From: Candidatus Altimarinota bacterium
GTDB taxonomy: Bacteria; Patescibacteriota; Gracilibacteria; JAHISY01
Length of the DNA stretch: 52,717 nucleotides
Assembly: GCA_021735425.1 (NCBI GenBank)
Contig: JAIPGZ010000007.1
Span: 1 to 52,717, forward strand
Reading direction: 5' to 3'
Made by a program: the position numbers and the translations under genes. The notes below the pieces were generated by a model that was given only the letters and a program-made list of their open reading frames with translations, was not told the origin of the DNA and ran no database searches. Of the stretch, positions 7,282 through 15,340 are shown in pieces; position 1 is the stretch's first letter; every line of letters begins with the position of its first letter.

Positions 7282-9642
7282 AGTATAAAAATCCGGCAGT
7301 AATTTCGCCGGGCGGATTTCAGGAATCTTCGTAAGCTTCTCGACATCCTCGATACGAATTTTTCCGAGATAAAGTTTTTTAAGGTCTCCCCCGTTGTCAA
7401 CGAATTGTTGAATCTTTTGTAGACCGCTGAAATAAATCGCCTCCTTGGTGAAACCGCCAGCTTGTGAAGCATCACGCAAACCGCGTTTTATTTTGACCGC
7501 TGTTTTCCAAGCTCGCTCGTCCGAAAAATTGTGTTTTTTGACGAAATCGAAAATTTGACGAAATGATTTTTCGGCAGATTCAGCGACGGCGAGGAAACTC
7601 AAAACCGGCCAAAATTCTTTTTCGTGAGCAGCCTGCAAAACTAAGTTTTGGTTGAAAATCGCAAGTCCCTCCTCGGTCTCGAGATAATTGCCAACTCCCC
7701 GCGAAAAAATTTCGTAATTTTGATTTTTGCCATTTTCGCCACGCAAAATATGAGTCTCGACTTCGTGGGCAATCGTCGAACGCAGTCTTTCGGGCGACCA
7801 CTTTGCGAGCGAGCGAATGAAAAGTGTCCCCGATTTGCCAGCGAGCGCATCGGCAACAAGATCTTCGCGAAAAACAAATTTCCAATTTTTGAGATTGTAT
7901 TTTTCAAAAACTTTTTGAAATTCGAGAGTGGCAGCCTCAGCGTCAATCGTGGATTTTTCGGCGGGAAATTTTTTGGGTTTGCCGGCGAGAATTTTTTGCG
8001 CTTTTTGGATGTTTTCCTCCGAAGGGAATCCGTAAAGTTGACATGAAAGCTCGGTAAAATTTTCGCGACCGAGACTTTGGAGTAATTTTATTTTTTGAGA
8101 AATTTCAATTTTTTTCTCTTGAAAAATCTTCCCCAAACCGTCGCTCGGAATTTTGATCGCGTCGAGATTGGCGAGCAAAAGATCGGGGTCGAATTTGAGT
8201 TGGCGATAATTGAAAACCGGATCGTAGCTTGACGAGGCGAAAAATTTTTTCTTTTCGGCAAGCAAATTCGTCGGCTTGAGATAATGCAGTAGCTTGATTT
8301 TTTTATCAATTTCCGTCAGAGCTTTATCAATCGCATGAAAATCAATTTTAGGAATTTCATCCTTCTGCTTTTCTTTTGGGAGAATTTTTTCCTCGCGAGA
8401 AATCGGATTGATGAGAAAATTACCAAGGTCACGCCTCCCGAGAATCACTTTGTAATTAGCTTTAGTTAAATCTTCTTTTTCTGCGACCGTGGTAATCCGT
8501 TCTCCGCCCAAGATAATTTTGAGATGAATTTGTTTAGCACTTTCCCCGACTGGTAATAAATGTAATTTTTCAGCTAATTGCGCGTCAATCGCGGTAGTCT
8601 CATGAGTGGCATCCAGTTCAGCCTTCACTCGATGGGATTTCTCTTTTAGTAAAATTTCGCAGTCCTCAATGTAATCGACGACTGTTTTTTTTGGGTACTT
8701 TTTCTTTTTAATTTTCGATTTTCCGAAAAGCTCTTTACTGAGCTTGACCCCTTTTTCGGGCGACTCGACCTTCAAGCCTTTGATCCTTTCTAATCTTTCT
8801 TTGAGCGGCGCCAGATTCGCGATCTGCACCATCAACCCAGCACGAGCGTTGACCTCAAGCAAAACTGGTCCATCTTTCGAATCGACAACGAGATCGGCAG
8901 CAAGATAACCGAGATTTGTGTGAATTTGCGCCTCGCTCGCAATTTTGAGAATCTCGTCGAAAAAAGGAATCACATGCCCCGCGGCCGGAATCCCGCCCGG
9001 CAGTTCGGTCAAAAGTTTGTTGAATTGGACAGCGTGAGTCGTCTTACCAGCAGCCAAATCAATCCCGAGACCAATACCACCAAGATGAACATTTGCCTTG
9101 CCGTTCGATTCGGGTGTCGGAATCCGCAGCATCGCCATCACTGGAATCAGATTGTGGACGATAACTCGAACATCCGGTAGACCTTCGACTTTTAGTCCAG
9201 GTATGAATTCAACGGAATTGACACGCGATTCGAAAAAGGCGATGTCGGGTAATGACGCGATGGAATATTCTCCGTCGAGAATATCACTAATATGTTCGCG
9301 TAAATCTGCTTCGGTAATTTTATCTCCACCAATTTTTTGCCAAACCCCGTCAAGAATTTTTTCAGTGATGACGACAATCCCCTCTCCGCCATAACCAGCG
9401 TTGGGCTTGAGTACAAAAGATTCGGGTAAGGTCGAAAAGTCGAATTTTTCTAAATCTTGGTAACTACGAATCGCGGCAATCAGCTTCGGAACTGGAACTC
9501 CACGAGTCGAGAGAAATTGTTTCGTCGCCAGTTTGGAATCCGCCATCCGCACCGCCTTTTTGCGATTAAAGGGTTTGAGATATTCCAAATTACGGGAATT
9601 AATCCCCAAAACTCCGTGATCTTTTAAAAACGAAAACGCCAT
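7270..9642 (-). CDS. ATP-grasp / retropepsin-like / DUF1704 metallopeptidase fusion
   Basis: A 790-residue protein with three recognisable parts. Residues 1-290 are an ATP-grasp ligase of the RimK/glutathione-synthetase type, with FVLKPNAGYGGEGIVV (about 76-91) and the metal-binding LLEVNARAGL (about 261-270). Residues about 318-415 resemble the retropepsin-like RimB/Zn_protease family, ending LGRRDLGNFLINP, but the catalytic DTG position reads DAT. Residues about 440-790 are a DUF1704 domain, with HEVETH at 626-631 (an HExxxH zinc motif) and EEGLA at about 657-661, the QEGLA-type motif. DUF1704 includes the vertebrate tubulin tyrosine carboxypeptidases MATCAP, so a ligase and a peptidase acting on the same peptide tail is plausible. 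The ATG overlaps the leuD stop by one base (TGATG), so the two are co-translated. Confidence 0.75.
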   Translation of the reverse strand: MAFSFLKDHGVLGINSRNLEYLKPFNRKKAVRMADSKLATKQFLSTRGVPVPKLIAAIRSYQDLEKFDFSTLPESFVLKPNAGYGGEGIVVITEKILDGVWQKIGGDKITEADLREHISDILDGEYSIASLPDIAFFESRVNSVEFIPGLKVEGLPDVRVIVHNLIPVMAMLRIPTPESNGKANVHLGGIGLGIDLAAGKTTHAVQFNKLLTELPGGIPAAGHVIPFFDEILKIASEAQIHTNLGYLAADLVVDSKDGPVLLEVNARAGLMVQIANLAPLKERLERIKGLKVESPEKGVKLSKELFGKSKIKKKKYPKKTVVDYIEDCEILLKEKSHRVKAELDATHETTAIDAQLAEKLHLLPVGESAKQIHLKIILGGERITTVAEKEDLTKANYKVILGRRDLGNFLINPISREEKILPKEKQKDEIPKIDFHAIDKALTEIDKKIKLLHYLKPTNLLAEKKKFFASSSYDPVFNYRQLKFDPDLLLANLDAIKIPSDGLGKIFQEKKIEISQKIKLLQSLGRENFTELSCQLYGFPSEENIQKAQKILAGKPKKFPAEKSTIDAEAATLEFQKVFEKYNLKNWKFVFREDLVADALAGKSGTLFIRSLAKWSPERLRSTIAHEVETHILRGENGKNQNYEIFSRGVGNYLETEEGLAIFNQNLVLQAAHEKEFWPVLSFLAVAESAEKSFRQIFDFVKKHNFSDERAWKTAVKIKRGLRDASQAGGFTKEAIYFSGLQKIQQFVDNGGDLKKLYLGKIRIEDVEKLTKIPEIRPAKLLPDFYTHET

Positions 9643-10124
9643 CAAATCTGATTTAGTAAGCCTCCGGCGGTGACAATTTTTTGTAAAAACTCAGGGAGCG
9701 GCGAAAAGTCAAATTCAGTTTTTTGAGTGAGATTGAGAATTTTAGAATTTCCCACATCGATTTCAATTTCATCATTCTCGGAAAACTTTTGGGAAGCATT
9801 TTCTAAAACAAAAGTTGGGAGACCAAAGTTAATTGAATTGCGAAAAAAAATCCGCGCGAAACTTTCGGCGACGACGGCCTTCACTCCGACACCAGCGAGT
9901 GCCCAGACAGCGTGCTCACGCGAACTCCCACAACCGAAATTATTGCCCGCGACGACAATCGGGCTTTCGGTGGATTTTAATTTTTCACCGCCAATCGCCT
10001 CCAAGGCATGCGCTGCTAATTCTGTGGAATCAGAAGTCGTCAGATACTTCGCAGGAATGATGAGGTCGGTATCGATGTCGCTTTGGGGAAACACACACGC
10101 GTTTCCATGAATTACTTTATTCAT
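9642..10124 (-). CDS. leuD: 3-isopropylmalate dehydratase small subunit
   Basis: With LeuC, this subunit isomerises 2-isopropylmalate to 3-isopropylmalate in leucine synthesis; LeuC is not in the window. The 160-residue length fits the short archaeal/bacterial LeuD form. Key segments are FPQSDIDTDLIIPAKYL and VVAGNNFGCGSSREHAVWAL (the swivelling domain's substrate loop), followed by AESFARIFFRNSINFGLP. The start is supported by a GCTAAAAT box at 10131-10138 on the minus strand, ending 6 nt before the ATG, which implies a leaderless message. leuA lies about 0.9 kb away but on the other strand. A homoaconitase small subunit is the main alternative. Confidence 0.9.
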   Translation of the reverse strand: MNKVIHGNACVFPQSDIDTDLIIPAKYLTTSDSTELAAHALEAIGGEKLKSTESPIVVAGNNFGCGSSREHAVWALAGVGVKAVVAESFARIFFRNSINFGLPTFVLENASQKFSENDEIEIDVGNSKILNLTQKTEFDFSPLPEFLQKIVTAGGLLNQI

Positions 10125-10136
10125 ACGATTATTTTA
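10125..10136 (-). promoter_or_regulatory. Leaderless-type promoter of leuD
   Basis: On the minus strand TTTTGCTAAAAT (extended -10 with TGC) ends at 10131, followed by 6 nt and the ATG. Transcription would start at or next to the start codon. Confidence 0.55.
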
Positions 10137-10256
10137 GCAAAACACCACGGATTCTCTATTCCCTAGAACCTAAAACCTATAACTTGAATAACCGATTTGC
10201 TCACGCATAAAAAGTTTCCTAAACTTGTTCCAGTTTTATTTTTTAATCTCAAAAAA

Positions 10257-10511
10257 ATGAGCAGCACTCCTTTTCGCACGATGAAAGCGGTTTATGTTTA
10301 CATCGCCGCACTCATCGGTCTCGTCGTCGTCTCCACTGGAGTTTATGGTTTATTGGAATACATCATGAGCATCCTTTTTCTCGGTGTCGGTTTTGATGCG
10401 GCTTATGTCATTACCCCACTAACTAGGATAATCACTGGTCTGTTTGTAATGGTGCCACATTGGGGAATTGGTCATCACTTTCACCTCCTCGAGAGTAAGA
10501 AGAAGAAATAG
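10257..10511 (+). CDS. Small two-helix membrane protein
   Basis: I chose the ATG at 10257 (MSSTPFRTMK), although an open reading extends to 10197. The 84-residue product has a first hydrophobic segment VYVYIAALIGLVVVSTGVYGLL, a second around YVITPLTRIITGLFVMVPHWGIG, and a charged tail LLESKKKK that should face the cytoplasm. No catalytic motif is visible and I do not recognise a characterised family. A strong terminator follows 20 nt after the stop, so it forms a single-gene unit. Confidence 0.6.
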   Translation: MSSTPFRTMKAVYVYIAALIGLVVVSTGVYGLLEYIMSILFLGVGFDAAYVITPLTRIITGLFVMVPHWGIGHHFHLLESKKKK

Positions 10512-10531
10512 CCGAATTTGAGAAAAACTTA

Positions 10532-10561
10532 AAAAGCCTTCTCGAATTCGGGAGGGCTTTT
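10532..10561 (+). terminator. Intrinsic terminator
   Basis: AAAAGCCTTCTCG and CGGGAGGGCTTTT form a 13-bp stem (two G-U pairs) around an AATT loop. The 3' arm ends in T4. It follows the small membrane protein gene. Confidence 0.85.
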
Positions 10562-10587
10562 GTGAGAATTTACAATAACCAATTTTT

Positions 10588-10600
10588 AATTTCCAAATAA
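10588..10600 (+). repeat. Left arm of inverted repeat flanking a four-helix-bundle cassette
   Basis: AATTTCCAAATAA is the exact reverse complement of 10976-10988 on the other side of the four-helix-bundle gene. The same word family recurs at 52488-52565. Confidence 0.7.
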
Positions 10601-10615
10601 TTTTCAAGCAATAAA

Positions 10616-10972
10616 ATGGACTACGATCTCGAAGAACGAACAGCAAAATTTGGAGAAGATGCGATTATTTTTTTGAGAACAATCCCGCGCGATGAAATCA
10701 CCCGCCCATTAATTTCACAATTAATTCGTTCAGCCACCTCTGTCGGAGCAAATTATTATGAAGCCAACGAAGCTGCCTCCAAAAAAGATTTTCGCAATAA
10801 AATTTGTATCTGCAAAAAAGAAGCGAACGAAAGCAAACATTGGTTGCGAATGATCGCAAAAGCAGCACCCGATTCGGCAAAACGCGCGAGGGAACTGTGG
10901 AAAGAGACGCAAGAGTTGGTACTAATATTCGCAGCGATTGTAAAAAAATGTGATGAATCAGTTGGAAATTAG
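10616..10972 (+). CDS. Four-helix bundle protein (S23/IVS-like)
   Basis: A 118-residue member of the four-helix-bundle family, recognised by LISQLIRSATSVGANYYEANEAASKKDFRNKICICKKEANESKHWLRMI, in which the conserved SxxSVGANYxEA segment leads into the second helix. It differs from the 1538 copy in subtype (the DLEERTAKFGEDAI start, without the VWQKA motif) and is closer to the one at 16626. Function is unknown. A 13-bp perfect inverted repeat flanks it (10588-10600 and 10976-10988), the same organisation as at 1538, although the repeat word is different. It sits alone between a terminator and leuA, so it could share a transcript with leuA. Confidence 0.85.
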   Translation: MDYDLEERTAKFGEDAIIFLRTIPRDEITRPLISQLIRSATSVGANYYEANEAASKKDFRNKICICKKEANESKHWLRMIAKAAPDSAKRARELWKETQELVLIFAAIVKKCDESVGN

Positions 10973-10975
10973 AAT

Positions 10976-10988
10976 TTATTTGGAAATT
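10976..10988 (+). repeat. Right arm of inverted repeat flanking a four-helix-bundle cassette
   Basis: TTATTTGGAAATT mirrors 10588-10600. It is followed by further GGAAATT/GAATTGGAAAA words up to the leuA start. Confidence 0.7.
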
Positions 10989-11023
10989 GGTGAATTGGAA
11001 AATGGAAATTAATCTTCTCTGAA

Positions 11024-12598
11024 ATGCCCCAACAAATCATAAAGATCTTCGACACTACACTGCGCGACGGCGAGCAATGTCCCGGCGCGAGCCTGAATCA
11101 CGACGAGAAGCTGAAAATCGCCAAGCAGCTCGAAAACTTGGGTGTAGATATTATTGAAGCGGGCTTCCCCATCGCCTCGCCCGACGATTTCCGCGCGGTG
11201 AATGCAATCGCCAAAGTAGTGAAAAAGTCAACAATTTGCGGTTTAGCGAGAGCTACTGAGAAGGATATTCAAACCGCCTTCGACGCGATCAAACCAGCAC
11301 CCAAAAAACGAATTCATCTTTTCCTCGCGACAAGCGACATGCACTTGAAGTACAAGTTAAAGATCTCTCGTGAAGAAGCTTTGGAGAAAATCGCAGCGAT
11401 GGTGAAGTTTGCGCGAAGTTTATGCAACGATGTGGAATTCAGCCCGGAGGATGCCTCCCGCAGCGATTTGAAATTTCTTTACCAAGCTTTGGAGGTAGCG
11501 ATTCGGGCCGGCGCAACAACCCTGAATATCCCAGATACCGTGGGTTATTCGACACCGACGGAATTTGGAGAATTTATTCGTGATATTCGGAAAAATACGC
11601 GCGGTGTGAAAAATGTGACAATCTCGGTCCACTGTCACGACGATCTCGGTTTGGCAGTCGCGAATTCTCTTGAAGCGGTGAGGAACGGCGCGCGACAGGT
11701 CGAATGCACGATTAATGGAATCGGCGAGCGAGCGGGCAATACGAGTTTGGAAGAAATCGTGATGGCCATCCGGACTCGGAAAGATATTTTTAAAGATTTG
11801 AAAACTCGGATTAAGCCGCGCGAAATTTTCCGAACCAGTAAATTAGTTTCGAATCTGACCGGCTTCGTAATCCCACCGAATAAGGCAATCGTCGGCTCGA
11901 ACGCTTTCGCCCACGAGAGCGGAATTCACCAGCACGGCATTCTCGCGAAACGGGAGACTTACGAAATCATGAAGGCTCAAGACATCGGACTCGATCGGAA
12001 TAAATTGGTTTTAGGGAAACATTCCGGGCGCGCGGCTTTAATCGCGAGAATGATTGAACTCGGTTTCCAATTAACTCAAAAAGAAATCGACAAAACTTTC
12101 AATCGCTTCAAAATGTTGGCAGATAAAAAGAAAGAAATTTTCGACGAAGATTTGGAAGCTTTGGTGATGAATGAAATCAGTGAAGCTGCAGCCGAGTGGA
12201 AAGTGGAATCTGTCGAAGTGATTTCTGGCAACAAGAAAAAACCCTTCGCTGATGTAGTTTTGAAAAATTCCGCCGGCAAGAAATTCCACAAAACTTCACG
12301 CGGGACAGGTCCAGTCGACGCTGCCTATTCTGCCGTGAATAAGGTGATTGGCGAAAAAGTGCGGCTGCTGGAGTTTCGAATGGACGCCGTCAGCGAGGGC
12401 ATTGACGCCCAGGCCACCGTCGCGGTGAAAGTCGAGACTACGGGCGGCCTGTCCTCCGAAGCTCGAAGAGCGAAGGGGGGCAAAACCTACACCGGCAAAG
12501 GCAGCCATACCGACATCGTGATGGCGAGCGTCCGCAGTTATGTGAATGCTTTAAACAAGATCGTTGCGGGAAAGGAGCGGATGAAAGTGGTCTTGTGA
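11024..12598 (+). CDS. leuA: 2-isopropylmalate synthase
   Basis: Condenses 2-oxoisovalerate with acetyl-CoA, the first step of leucine synthesis. The catalytic TIM barrel starts IIKIFDTTLRDGEQCPGASL (metal-binding Asp in TTLRDGEQ). It continues through VEFSPEDASRSD, ISVHCHDDLGLAVANSLEAVRNGARQVECTINGIGERAGN (metal-binding HxH and the GER motif) and FAHESGIHQHGILA. From about residue 390 to the end lies the LeuA dimer/allosteric domain, with GTGPVDAAYSAV and GKGSHTDIVMASVRSYVNALNK, so leucine feedback inhibition is likely. At 524 residues it is the full-length type. No leader peptide or terminator precedes it, unlike metA. It is followed tail to tail by an opposing gene after only 13 nt. Confidence 0.96.
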   Translation: MPQQIIKIFDTTLRDGEQCPGASLNHDEKLKIAKQLENLGVDIIEAGFPIASPDDFRAVNAIAKVVKKSTICGLARATEKDIQTAFDAIKPAPKKRIHLFLATSDMHLKYKLKISREEALEKIAAMVKFARSLCNDVEFSPEDASRSDLKFLYQALEVAIRAGATTLNIPDTVGYSTPTEFGEFIRDIRKNTRGVKNVTISVHCHDDLGLAVANSLEAVRNGARQVECTINGIGERAGNTSLEEIVMAIRTRKDIFKDLKTRIKPREIFRTSKLVSNLTGFVIPPNKAIVGSNAFAHESGIHQHGILAKRETYEIMKAQDIGLDRNKLVLGKHSGRAALIARMIELGFQLTQKEIDKTFNRFKMLADKKKEIFDEDLEALVMNEISEAAAEWKVESVEVISGNKKKPFADVVLKNSAGKKFHKTSRGTGPVDAAYSAVNKVIGEKVRLLEFRMDAVSEGIDAQATVAVKVETTGGLSSEARRAKGGKTYTGKGSHTDIVMASVRSYVNALNKIVAGKERMKVVL

Positions 12599-12611
12599 AA
12601 ATCTTATGTTT

Positions 12612-13079
12612 TTAAATATCAATCGTCGCCTTCCCCGTCACTCTCCTCTCCCATTCTGGCCAGATTTGTAAAACCTCACCGCTCTCCGTCACCTCAACTC
12701 CATAGTGATTTTGCTTTGAATGTTGAATTAAAACTACTTTTGAGATAATCCCTTTTTTGAGCAAAAAAACACAAAACATCTCGCTCAAAAATTGACAATA
12801 GTGTGCTCTTTTTTTGGCACGCAAGATTGATAAAGTATTAGCACAGGCAACCCCATCGCTCATCTGAATGCAGTCAACGACCGTCTTCCTAATTTCCTCG
12901 CGTGTAGGCTTTGGTATACCTCTAGCCTCATAGCTTTGATTTAACAATATGAGCCAATAAGGAATCCGAAATCTTCCTAGGTGCTGCCCTACACCCAATT
13001 CTTGACTTGAAAGCATCTCAAAAAAATCCTCCATCAGTTCAGCTGGTGGCTTTGTCCCGACAACTTCAGCTTGATTCAA
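12612..13079 (-). CDS. Hypothetical protein
   Basis: A 155-residue protein that I do not recognise. It is mixed in composition, with a helical central part (REEIRKTVVDCIQMSDGVACANTLSILRAKKRAHYCQFLSEMF is partly hydrophobic) and a C-terminal part reading LIQHSKQNHYGVEVTESGEVLQIWPEWER that could be beta-rich. There is no signal peptide or clear membrane helix. The likely start is a TTG at 13079. An upstream TAATTT box at 13086-13091 (minus) ends 6 nt before it, the same spacing seen for many genes here. The gene sits just downstream of fumarase on the same strand, with a hairpin between them. Its role is unknown. Confidence 0.55.
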   Translation of the reverse strand: MNQAEVVGTKPPAELMEDFFEMLSSQELGVGQHLGRFRIPYWLILLNQSYEARGIPKPTREEIRKTVVDCIQMSDGVACANTLSILRAKKRAHYCQFLSEMFCVFLLKKGIISKVVLIQHSKQNHYGVEVTESGEVLQIWPEWERRVTGKATIDI

Positions 13080-13087
13080 TCAATAAA

Positions 13088-13114
13088 ATTAAGTGCTTCA
13101 TTAGAACACTTAAT
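13088..13114 (-). terminator. Hairpin after fumarase, possible weak terminator
   Basis: ATTAAGTG and CACTTAAT form an 8-bp stem with an 11-nt loop, followed on the minus strand by TTTATTG. The last T-rich part doubles as the -10 box of the next gene. Confidence 0.45.
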
Positions 13115-13122
13115 TAAAATTT

Positions 13123-14541
13123 TTACAATTTCCCACCCTTTGCATCCATCCCCACTACCGCCAGGAAATCTTCCACCTCAATCTCCCACAGTGCCTCCGG
13201 CATGCCGAATTCCTCTAGAAAATCCACGCCACAGACTTTTTTGATTGAGCTGGCGTAAAAAGCTCCGCAGCCGCCAATCGCGTGAAGATAAACCGCGCCG
13301 AACTTTTTTAAAGCTTTTTGCGTAGTCACCCCCATCCCACCTTTGCCGATGAAAACTCGTACCCCAGTTTTTTCTAAAAATTTCGAAGTGAAAGAATCCA
13401 GCCGCGCCGAGGTCGTCGGTCCCGCCGCGACAGCCCGCCAATTCTTGCCCTTTTTCATCATGATTGGTCCGCAATGAAAAACTCCCAAGCCTGACAAATT
13501 TTTAGGTAATTTCTGCCGCGAAACCAAAGCGTGGACTTGGTCTCGTGCGGTGAAAAGTTTTCCAGAAATCGCGACGACCTCACCAACTCGAAGTTTCCGA
13601 ACTTCTTTTTCCGAGATTGGAAGTTGAATCTTTTTAATCTTCGTTAGCTTTAAGTTTTCCGACAAAACCTTTTTAGAAAAATCGTCATGTAAAAATTCTC
13701 CTTTTGAGTCAAGACTAATTTTCCCCCGCCGCGTCGCCCAGCAAGAATAAGCCAGCGTCACGAAATAACTCGCGGGATGGCGATTGAGCGTGGCAATTTT
13801 GCAGTCGAGTAGCGTCGTCGCACCGCCGAGACCCATCGCCCCAATCTTGGTGGCATTCGCCGCACGGATAATCTCCGCCTCGAGTTTTGCCAATTCTGGA
13901 TTTGAATTTTCTGTACCAATTTTTTGAAGCAATTTTTTTTTCGCGAGAGTAAGTCCCGCAGCACGGTCTCCCCCGATGACAATTGAAATAATTGCGGGCG
14001 AGCAACCCTTCCCTCCCGTTTTTTTAATCCAACCTAAAACAACTTTTTTCACACCGTCCAAATCACGCCCTGCCAAACCGGAATCAGTTTCCGCTGGTAG
14101 CGAAAATTGTGCCGACACGTTTTCGCTCCCGCCGCCTTTGAGCAAAAGAGCAATTTCAATTTCCGAATTTTGGGAAATCTCGAATTCGATTTTGGGCAGA
14201 TTTCCAACATTTTTGCCGGAGAGAATCTCGACAGAATTATCCCGCAGAACCCCCTCTTGCGTCGCTTTCTTCGTCGCAGCGAGAATCGCTTTCTCGATTA
14301 CCTTCCACTTCGCAGGATTAGCCTTAACGAAAAAAGTCGGAAAGCCAGTGTCCTGACAAATCGGAGTTTTTTGCTTTTGAGCCAACTCAATATTTTTGAG
14401 AATCACCGCCAAACTTAATTTGCTGCGAAAATTTTTACTTTCTAAATTGCGAGCCTGAATCAAGGCTTCGGCAACATCAGCAGGAAGATTCGTCGAGGTT
14501 TCGCGAATTAATTCGAAAATACTTTGAGTAAACACCTGCAC
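13123..14541 (-). CDS. Fumarate hydratase class I, fused alpha and beta domains
   Basis: Interconverts fumarate and malate using a [4Fe-4S] cluster. The N-terminal two thirds are the alpha-type domain, with TPICQDTGFPTFFVKAN (first cluster Cys region), GGSENVSAQF, GCSPAIISIVIGGDRAAGL and GAMGLGGATTLLDCKIA. The C-terminal third is the beta-type domain, with ISGKLFTARDQVHA, GVFHCGPIMMKKGKNW and FIGKGGMGVTTQ. In many anaerobes these are separate subunits of about 280 and 190 residues, whereas here they form one 472-residue chain. A GTG at 14541 or one at 14535 could start it. The latter is 6 nt after a TAAAAT box at 14542-14547 (minus), matching the local leaderless spacing. Tartrate dehydratase is the alternative family member. 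Confidence 0.9.
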   Translation of the reverse strand: MQVFTQSIFELIRETSTNLPADVAEALIQARNLESKNFRSKLSLAVILKNIELAQKQKTPICQDTGFPTFFVKANPAKWKVIEKAILAATKKATQEGVLRDNSVEILSGKNVGNLPKIEFEISQNSEIEIALLLKGGGSENVSAQFSLPAETDSGLAGRDLDGVKKVVLGWIKKTGGKGCSPAIISIVIGGDRAAGLTLAKKKLLQKIGTENSNPELAKLEAEIIRAANATKIGAMGLGGATTLLDCKIATLNRHPASYFVTLAYSCWATRRGKISLDSKGEFLHDDFSKKVLSENLKLTKIKKIQLPISEKEVRKLRVGEVVAISGKLFTARDQVHALVSRQKLPKNLSGLGVFHCGPIMMKKGKNWRAVAAGPTTSARLDSFTSKFLEKTGVRVFIGKGGMGVTTQKALKKFGAVYLHAIGGCGAFYASSIKKVCGVDFLEEFGMPEALWEIEVEDFLAVVGMDAKGGKL

Positions 14542-14760
14542 ATTTTAACCTAGACGCAAAAACAGCCCTCACAAGTGAAAGCTGTCTTCTAATTCAGAAA
14601 CTTCAATTGCAAGCAACCTCGGTAACTGAACTGCTTATAGTTTATCAAATTTACGAGTAAATTGCAAATCTTTTTAGAAAATTTCTGCTTTTCTGAACCC
14701 GAACTAATTTTAAAATAAAAATATTCCACCCTCCATTTTCTAAAATCCAATTTCCAATCT

Positions 14761-14845
14761 TGGTGCCCGGGGAGGGAATCGAACCCTCATGAGTTGCCCC
14801 ACACGATTTTGAGTCGTGCGCGTCTACCAATTCCGCCACCCGGGC
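14761..14845 (-). tRNA. tRNA-Leu(CAA)
   Basis: On the minus strand the gene starts GCCCGGGTGGCGGAATTGGT and ends CCCGGGC-A-CCA, with the 3' CCA encoded. The acceptor stem GCCCGGG/CCCGGGC is perfect. The anticodon arm CACGA-CTCAAAA-TCGTG gives anticodon CAA, reading UUG. A long variable arm (TGGGGCAACTCA region) and the GGTTCGATTCC T-loop are typical of leucine tRNA. It begins 12 nt after the yqeY stop on the same strand, so the two may be co-transcribed. Confidence 0.95.
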
Positions 14846-14857
14846 ATTTTTGCGATT

Positions 14858-15307
14858 TTACTCGAAACTTTTTTCGACACAATTTTTAACGATTGAGCCG
14901 TCAGCACTGTCCCCCACCTCTTTCATCACCGCGCCGATCAGCATTCCCATTTTTGATTTATCGAAAATCTGGAGTTCCGCTTTCTTGGTCGCAACTATTT
15001 CAGCGATTTTTTCAGGAGCAATTTGTGCCGGCAGATATTTTTCGAGCAGCGGAATCTCGGATTTTTCCCTCGCTGCCAATTCTGTCCGACCGCCTTTTTC
15101 AAATTGTTCAATCGAGTCGTACCGCTGCTTCACCATCCTTTTTAGAATTTTGACAATCTCATCGTCCGACAATTCTTTCTTTTCGGAACCGGCCACTTCT
15201 GCTTTCATAATTTCGGCTTTCAACATTCGGAGAACTTCTTTTTCGAGTTCGGCTGAATTTTTCATCGCGACGGTCAAATCGGCGACAATTTGGGATTTCA
15301 AGTTCAT
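14858..15307 (-). CDS. yqeY: GatB/YqeY-domain protein
   Basis: A 149-residue stand-alone version of the helical tail domain of the GatB subunit of the tRNA-dependent amidotransferase; these proteins are thought to contact tRNA. Recognisable parts are LKSQIVADLTVAMKN, LRMLKAEIMKAEV, LSDDEIVKILKRMVKQRYDSIEQFEKGGRTELAAREKSEIPLLEKYLP, and the C-terminal GMLIGAVMKEVGDSADGSIVKNCVEK. Its exact cell role is not known. It lies directly upstream of a tRNA gene on the same strand. A TGCTAAAAT box at 15329-15337 (minus) gives a leader of about 14 nt. It is divergent from obgE, whose TAGAAT lies in the same 33-nt gap. Confidence 0.9.
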   Translation of the reverse strand: MNLKSQIVADLTVAMKNSAELEKEVLRMLKAEIMKAEVAGSEKKELSDDEIVKILKRMVKQRYDSIEQFEKGGRTELAAREKSEIPLLEKYLPAQIAPEKIAEIVATKKAELQIFDKSKMGMLIGAVMKEVGDSADGSIVKNCVEKSFE

Positions 15308-15340
15308 CAGCTAGAATTAAGTTCTCGAATTTTAGCAGAA

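Noticed and set aside
11024-12598. Reassigned UGA codon as in Gracilibacteria
   Set aside because: leuA and other genes end in TGA at the normal family length and Trp is encoded by TGG throughout.
14651-14839. An open frame reading MAELVDAHDSKSCGATHEGSIPSPGT
   Set aside because: It is the familiar chance translation of a tRNA gene, here tRNA-Leu on the same strand.
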